The notes below the pieces were generated by a model. That model did no database searches. It saw nothing but the letters and a program-made list of their open reading frames with translations, and had not been told where the DNA came from. A DNA stretch of 64,000 nucleotides. Source: CAWHMS01 sp963830495. GTDB lineage: Bacteria > Actinomycetota > Actinomycetes > Propionibacteriales > Nocardioidaceae. This document shows, in pieces, positions 60,452 through 64,000 of the stretch. The stretch covers positions 806,001 to 870,000 of the forward strand of contig CAWHMS010000002.1 of NCBI GenBank assembly GCA_963830495.1, in the 5' to 3' direction. Position numbers and translations under genes: made by a program. Each line of letters starts with the position of its first letter. The first letter of the stretch is position 1.

Positions 60452-61410
60452 CGACAACAACGACCACCGACCCGAACAAGGACGTCGACCGCGATCAGCA
60501 GAAGACCGGGATCACCGACCGGTCACGCGGGGAACGCAACCTCGCCTGGCGGCTGGCGGGGCCAGCCTTCATCATCATGCTGCTGGTCACCGCCTATCCG
60601 ATCCTCAACGCGGTCTACCTGTCCCTCTTCAGCTATCGGCTGACAGACCCGGACAACAGGCAGTTCATCGGACTGAAGAACTACACGGTGATCCTCACCG
60701 ACCCGCTGTGGTGGCAGGCGATCTGGACCACGATCATCATCACGGTCATCACCGTGGCGGTGGAGCTGGTCTTGGGCTTCGCCCTCGCCATGGTGATGAA
60801 CAAGGCGATCAGGTCACTCCGGCCGGTGCTCCGCACCGCCATTTTGATCCCTTACGCGATCATCACGGTGGTCTCGGCCTTCGCCTGGCAGTTCGCCTTC
60901 GCGATCGACACCGGCTTCGTCAACAAGTCGTTCGCCTGGCTGCCTGGCATCTCCAGCGACACCGACTGGTTCGGCAGTTTCTGGCCGTCGATCGCGGTGA
61001 TCTGCGCCTCGGAGATCTGGAAGACGACGCCGTTCATCTCGCTGCTCTTGCTGGCCGGGCTGGCGCAGGTGCCGGAGGTGCTTCAGGAGGCCGCGAGAGT
61101 CGACGGAGCGACGTTCTGGCAGCGGCTCTTCAAGGTCACCATTCCGAACATGAAGGCCGCCATCATGGTCGCCGTGCTCTTCCGCACGCTCGACGCCTTC
61201 CGCATCTTCGACAACATCTACATCATGACGGCGGGAGCCAACGACACCGAGAGTGTTTCCTTCCTCGCGTATCGGCAGACGATCACGAGAGTCGAGATCG
61301 GCCTCGGTTCGGCGGTGTCAGTGCTGCTCTTCTTGTGCGTGGTGCTGATCGCCGTCGGGTTCATCAAGATCTTCAGAGTCGACCTGAGTCAGGCAAGGGG
61401 TGATCGGTGA
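60448..61410 (+). CDS. sugar ABC transporter permease (SugA-like)
   Basis: A 320-residue MalF-type permease with six main helices after a charged N-terminus of about 35 residues. The first periplasmic part has RLTDPDNRQFIGLKNY. The EAA loop reads EVLQEAARVDGATFWQRLFK, followed by TIPNMKAAIMVAVLFRTLDA. ATGA overlap with the binding-protein stop at 60448 and GTGA overlap with the next gene at 61407 give tight coupling. Confidence 0.88.
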   Translation: MTTTTTTDPNKDVDRDQQKTGITDRSRGERNLAWRLAGPAFIIMLLVTAYPILNAVYLSLFSYRLTDPDNRQFIGLKNYTVILTDPLWWQAIWTTIIITVITVAVELVLGFALAMVMNKAIRSLRPVLRTAILIPYAIITVVSAFAWQFAFAIDTGFVNKSFAWLPGISSDTDWFGSFWPSIAVICASEIWKTTPFISLLLLAGLAQVPEVLQEAARVDGATFWQRLFKVTIPNMKAAIMVAVLFRTLDAFRIFDNIYIMTAGANDTESVSFLAYRQTITRVEIGLGSAVSVLLFLCVVLIAVGFIKIFRVDLSQARGDR

Positions 61411-62249
61411 TGGGCGACTCGACACGGTCCAAGGTCGTCTGGTGGGTCGTCGGCGTACTCATCATGGTCTACTGCCTGGTGCCGGTGGTGTGGATCATCT
61501 CCTTGTCCTTCAAGGATCAAGCCACGATCGCCGACAAGAAGTTCTTCCCCGAGAGCTTTGACTGGGTCAACTACGACTTCATCATCAACGGCGATGCATC
61601 CGAGCTGTTCCTGCCGTCGTTGCGCAACTCCTTCGGCATCACGCTGATCGCGACCTTCATCGCCGTGGTGTTGTCGACGTTCGCGGCGTACGCGATCGCG
61701 AGGCTCGACTTCCCGGGCAAGCGCCTGATCCTGACTACTGCGCTCGCGGTGGCCATCTTCCCGGTGATCTCGATCGTCCCGGCGCTGTTCAACCTGTGGC
61801 GTCAGATCGGCCTCTACGACACCTGGGCTGGCCTGATCATCCCGTACCTGTCGCTGACGCTGCCGCTGTGCATCTGGACCCTGTCGGCGTTCTTCCGGGA
61901 GATCCCGTGGGAGATGGAGCAGGCGGCGCAGGTCGACGGAGCCACCTCGTGGCAGGCGTTCCGCAAGGTAATCGTGCCGTTGGCCGCCCCCGGCGTCTTC
62001 ACCACCGCGATCATCGCGTTCTTCATCGCGTGGAACGACTTCATCTACGGCATCTCGTTGACGTCGACCGAGGCGGCACGACCGGTACCCGCCGCCTTGG
62101 GGTTCTTCACCGGCGCCTCGCAGTTCGAGGAGCCCACGGGATCGATTGCCGCAGCCGCCGTGATCGTGACCATCCCGGTCGTGATCTTGGTGCTGCTCTT
62201 CCAGCGGCAGATCGTTGCCGGTCTCACCAACGGTGCCGTCAAGGGCTGA
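61407..62249 (+). CDS. sugar ABC transporter permease (SugB-like)
   Basis: A 280-residue MalG-type permease with six helices. It has VVWIISLSFKDQATIADKKF near the N-terminus and the EAA loop EMEQAAQVDGATSWQAFRKV with VIVPLAAPGVFTTAII after it. The GTG at 61407 overlaps the SugA-like stop; an ATG at 61410 is equally possible. The ATPase gene follows 18 bp later. Confidence 0.88.
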   Translation: MMGDSTRSKVVWWVVGVLIMVYCLVPVVWIISLSFKDQATIADKKFFPESFDWVNYDFIINGDASELFLPSLRNSFGITLIATFIAVVLSTFAAYAIARLDFPGKRLILTTALAVAIFPVISIVPALFNLWRQIGLYDTWAGLIIPYLSLTLPLCIWTLSAFFREIPWEMEQAAQVDGATSWQAFRKVIVPLAAPGVFTTAIIAFFIAWNDFIYGISLTSTEAARPVPAALGFFTGASQFEEPTGSIAAAAVIVTIPVVILVLLFQRQIVAGLTNGAVKG

Positions 62250-62267
62250 TCGGAACTAGGAGTTCAC

Positions 62268-63437
62268 ATGGCTGCCATTGAAATGAAGAACATCGTCAAG
62301 AAGTACGGGGACGGATTCCCGGCCGTCAACGACGTGAGCATCGACGTCGCCGACGGGGAGTTCATCATCCTGGTCGGGCCGTCGGGCTGCGGGAAGTCCA
62401 CCCTGCTGCGCATGGTGGTCGGTCTGGAGGACATCACGTCAGGCGACATGATCATCGCGGGGGAGCGCGTCAACGACAAGGCGCCACGCGACCGCAACCT
62501 CTCGATGGTCTTCCAGAACTATGCGCTCTACCCGCACCTCTCGGTCTACGAGAACATCGCCTTCCCACTGCGCCTGGCCAAGAGCCACAGCTCGGAGGAG
62601 ATCGACCGCAAGGTCCGGGAGGCGTCGAGCACCCTCGAGCTCGACGAGCACCTCGAGCGCAAGCCCGCCAACCTGTCCGGAGGCCAGCGGCAGCGCGTGG
62701 CCATGGGCCGGGCCATCGTGAGGGACGCCCAGGCGTTCCTCTTCGACGAGCCGCTGTCCAACCTCGACGCCAAGCTGCGTGGTCAGATGCGTACGGAGAT
62801 CGCCCGCCTGCAGAAGAAGCTGGGCATCACCACCGTCTACGTCACCCACGACCAGACGGAGGCGATGACGCTCGGCGACCGCGTCGCCGTCCTCAAGCGC
62901 GGCATCCTGCAACAGCTGGCAACCCCCCGCGAGCTCTACGACCACCCCGTCAACCTCTTCGTCGCGGGCTTCATCGGATCGCCTCCGATGAACTTCCTGC
63001 CGGCCACGATCGAGGGTACGACGATGAAGCTGCCCTTCGGAGACGTCAAGATCCCGGAGGACAAGGCCGCGAAGGCCGAGGGCAAGGACGGTCTGCTCAT
63101 CGCCGGCATCAGGCCCGAGTACTTCGAAGACGCCGCCGTGCTCGACGACGCCCGGCTGCGCGAAGGGTCGACCTTCCGGGCGACCGTCGACGTGACTGAG
63201 TGGCTCGGCAGCGAGCAGTTCGCCTACATCCCGTTCGACGCGCCGCAGGAGATGCAGGAGCAGCTCGCCCAGCTCGAGCGCGACCTCGACGGTGAGTCGC
63301 TGCGCACGCAGCTGGTTATCTCGATCGACTCCGCCAGCAACGTCGCCGAGGGTGAAGAGGCCGAGTTCTTCGTCGACGCCAGCAAGGTGCACCTCTTCGA
63401 TCCTCAGTCCGGCGACAACCTCACCGAGGGGCTCTGA
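62268..63437 (+). CDS. sugar ABC transporter ATPase (UgpC/MsmX/SugC-like)
   Basis: A 389-residue MalK-family ATPase: VGPSGCGKSTLLRM (Walker A), VFQNYALYPHLSVYENI (Q-loop), LSGGQRQRVAMGRAIV (signature), AFLFDEPLSNLDAKLR (Walker B) and VTHDQTEAMTLGDRV (H-loop). The C-terminal half (about 240-389) is the OB/TOBE regulatory domain with RPEYFEDA. Such ATPases may serve several importers. It ends the four-gene operon, followed by a strong hairpin. Confidence 0.92.
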   Translation: MAAIEMKNIVKKYGDGFPAVNDVSIDVADGEFIILVGPSGCGKSTLLRMVVGLEDITSGDMIIAGERVNDKAPRDRNLSMVFQNYALYPHLSVYENIAFPLRLAKSHSSEEIDRKVREASSTLELDEHLERKPANLSGGQRQRVAMGRAIVRDAQAFLFDEPLSNLDAKLRGQMRTEIARLQKKLGITTVYVTHDQTEAMTLGDRVAVLKRGILQQLATPRELYDHPVNLFVAGFIGSPPMNFLPATIEGTTMKLPFGDVKIPEDKAAKAEGKDGLLIAGIRPEYFEDAAVLDDARLREGSTFRATVDVTEWLGSEQFAYIPFDAPQEMQEQLAQLERDLDGESLRTQLVISIDSASNVAEGEEAEFFVDASKVHLFDPQSGDNLTEGL

Positions 63438-63456
63438 GCCCACCGGCATCGTCGAT

Positions 63457-63496
63457 CGGCCGGCCCGGGCGCCTGCTGCGGCGCCTGGGCCGGCCG
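63457..63496 (+). terminator. terminator of the sugar importer operon
   Basis: A 17-nt arm 63457-63473 pairs with 63480-63496 (one G-T wobble) around loop TGCTGC, 20 bp after the ATPase stop. The stem is nearly pure G/C and ends at TTCG. Confidence 0.82.
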
Positions 63497-63727
63497 TTCG
63501 TCTGCGCGCTCACATGACGGCGGACGCGCGGGCCTGATCTCGCGCGGTGCGCAGGCTCTGCGCCGCGCGAACCCTTCGCACGACGCGAGATCTTGAGCGG
63601 CGGCGGTGTACTGCGACGAACCTCACCCGAGCAAACCGCACAACTCGGACCGGCTGAGTTGAAAACGCTGGCCGGTTCCGCCAGAGTGTTCCGGTCATCC
63701 CCTGCACCCACGAGGAGTGTTCTCGTT
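63497..63727 (+). promoter_or_regulatory. structured leader or intergenic region before the last gene
   Basis: A second hairpin near 63541-63568 (CGCGCGG... with CCGCGCG, TG bulge) is flanked by GATCTCGCG (63536) and CGCGAGATC (63588-63596), so a longer pairing is also possible. A further pair CAACTC/GAGTTG lies near 63641-63661. Conserved riboswitch cores are not evident. GAGGAG at 63713-63718 is the ribosome-binding site of the next gene. Confidence 0.4.
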
Positions 63728-64000
63728 TTGCCCGGACGCCACTCCGCGCCCAGACACAAGTCCTCGCGGTCCGTCTCCCGATCCTTGGGTCGACTGGCCA
63801 CCGATGCGGTCAGCGCCGTCCCGAAGCCTGGTGTGACCAGCGCCGTCGCCGTCGTCGGCGCGACCGGTATGGCGCTGGGCATCGGCGTGCTCAGCACCGA
63901 CGAGGAGACCGCCGCCACGTCGTCGACCAACGACGCCGCTCCGGTCAGCGACGAGGTGAAGTCCTGGCTCGCGGCACGGTCCAAGGCAGAAGACGCTGAC
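63728..64000 (+). CDS. N-terminal part of an exported or membrane protein (cut by window end)
   Basis: The visible 91 codons start at TTG 63728, about 9 nt after GAGGAG. They show a strongly basic N-terminus (PGRHSAPRHKSSRSVSRSLG), then a hydrophobic helix (SAVAVVGATGMALGIGVLS) and an acidic/Ser/Thr linker. This looks like a long signal-anchor of a secreted cell-wall protein; the domain that would show its function is outside the window. Similar N-termini occur on actinobacterial peptidoglycan hydrolases and Rpf-like proteins, but that is only a guess. The start codon is rare TTG. Confidence 0.6.
   Translation, partial: MPGRHSAPRHKSSRSVSRSLGRLATDAVSAVPKPGVTSAVAVVGATGMALGIGVLSTDEETAATSSTNDAAPVSDEVKSWLAARSKAEDAD

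Noticed and set aside
63540..63727. c-di-AMP (ydaO) riboswitch upstream of the last gene
   Set aside because: The expected conserved core elements were not found; only generic hairpins are visible.

Overview
The window is chromosomal DNA of a high-GC actinomycete, most likely a Nocardioides-like member of the Propionibacteriales. Evidence for this is the mycothiol enzyme Mca, actinobacterial families (DUF501, DUF4307), GTG starts, promoters with a TANNNT -10 placed so that transcription starts at the initiation codon (leaderless genes), a DtxR/IdeR-type iron box and a CRP/GlxR-type site. As I recall the Mycobacterium tuberculosis gene order, two blocks here follow Rv1014c-Rv1026 (pth, rplY, prs, glmU, TetR, mfd, mazG, eno, ftsB, DUF501, ppx) and Rv1075c-Rv1095 (SGNH, cbs, metB, greA, DUF4307, mca, DUF255, hemolysin III, Z-prenyl synthase, phoH2), with accessory genes between.

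Layout. 1-2.3 kb: 3' end of adenosine deaminase, then a convergent desaturase-TetR operon with a double operator. 2.4-7.3 kb: tRNA-Gln, glmU-prs, rplY, pth, cysQ. 7.4-8.2 kb: a frame-shifted LamG-type gene. 8.3-17.9 kb: mfd, a SurA-like lipoprotein, mazG, eno, a FtsB-like gene, DUF501, ppx and a family 5 uracil-DNA glycosylase, many joined by ATGA or GTGA overlaps. 18-22.5 kb: DUF3311 and a solute symporter, ndh behind a CRP-type palindrome, an odd tRNA with a UAA anticodon and a short variable loop, and a Bax-inhibitor-1 protein. 22.6-28.9 kb: DUF4287, SGNH hydrolase, cystathionine beta-synthase and a gluABCD-type uptake operon.

28.9-38.6 kb is the accessory part: a Baeyer-Villiger-like monooxygenase whose open frame runs on across a decayed PQ-loop gene, SnoaL-like and luciferase-like proteins, a serine hydrolase, an amino-acid permease, a vapBC pair next to a VOC gene remnant, an App1-type phosphatase, a VOC protein and MsrA. 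38.6-46.2 kb: an iron ABC transporter behind an iron box, metB overlapping its ATPase gene, a MutL-like activator and ilvA. 46.2-54.8 kb: greA, DUF4307, mca, PAP2 phosphatase, lipid kinase, small hypotheticals and two copies of a 53-bp dispersed repeat. 54.9-64 kb: GNAT, hemolysin III, Z-prenyl synthase, PhoH/PIN, an LpqY-SugABC-like sugar importer, and the start of an exported or membrane protein cut by the window end.

I found no phage, CRISPR array, insertion sequence or biosynthetic cluster. The most unusual items are the class I tRNA with a UAA anticodon, the dispersed repeat, the decayed genes in the accessory block and the two well-formed operator sites.
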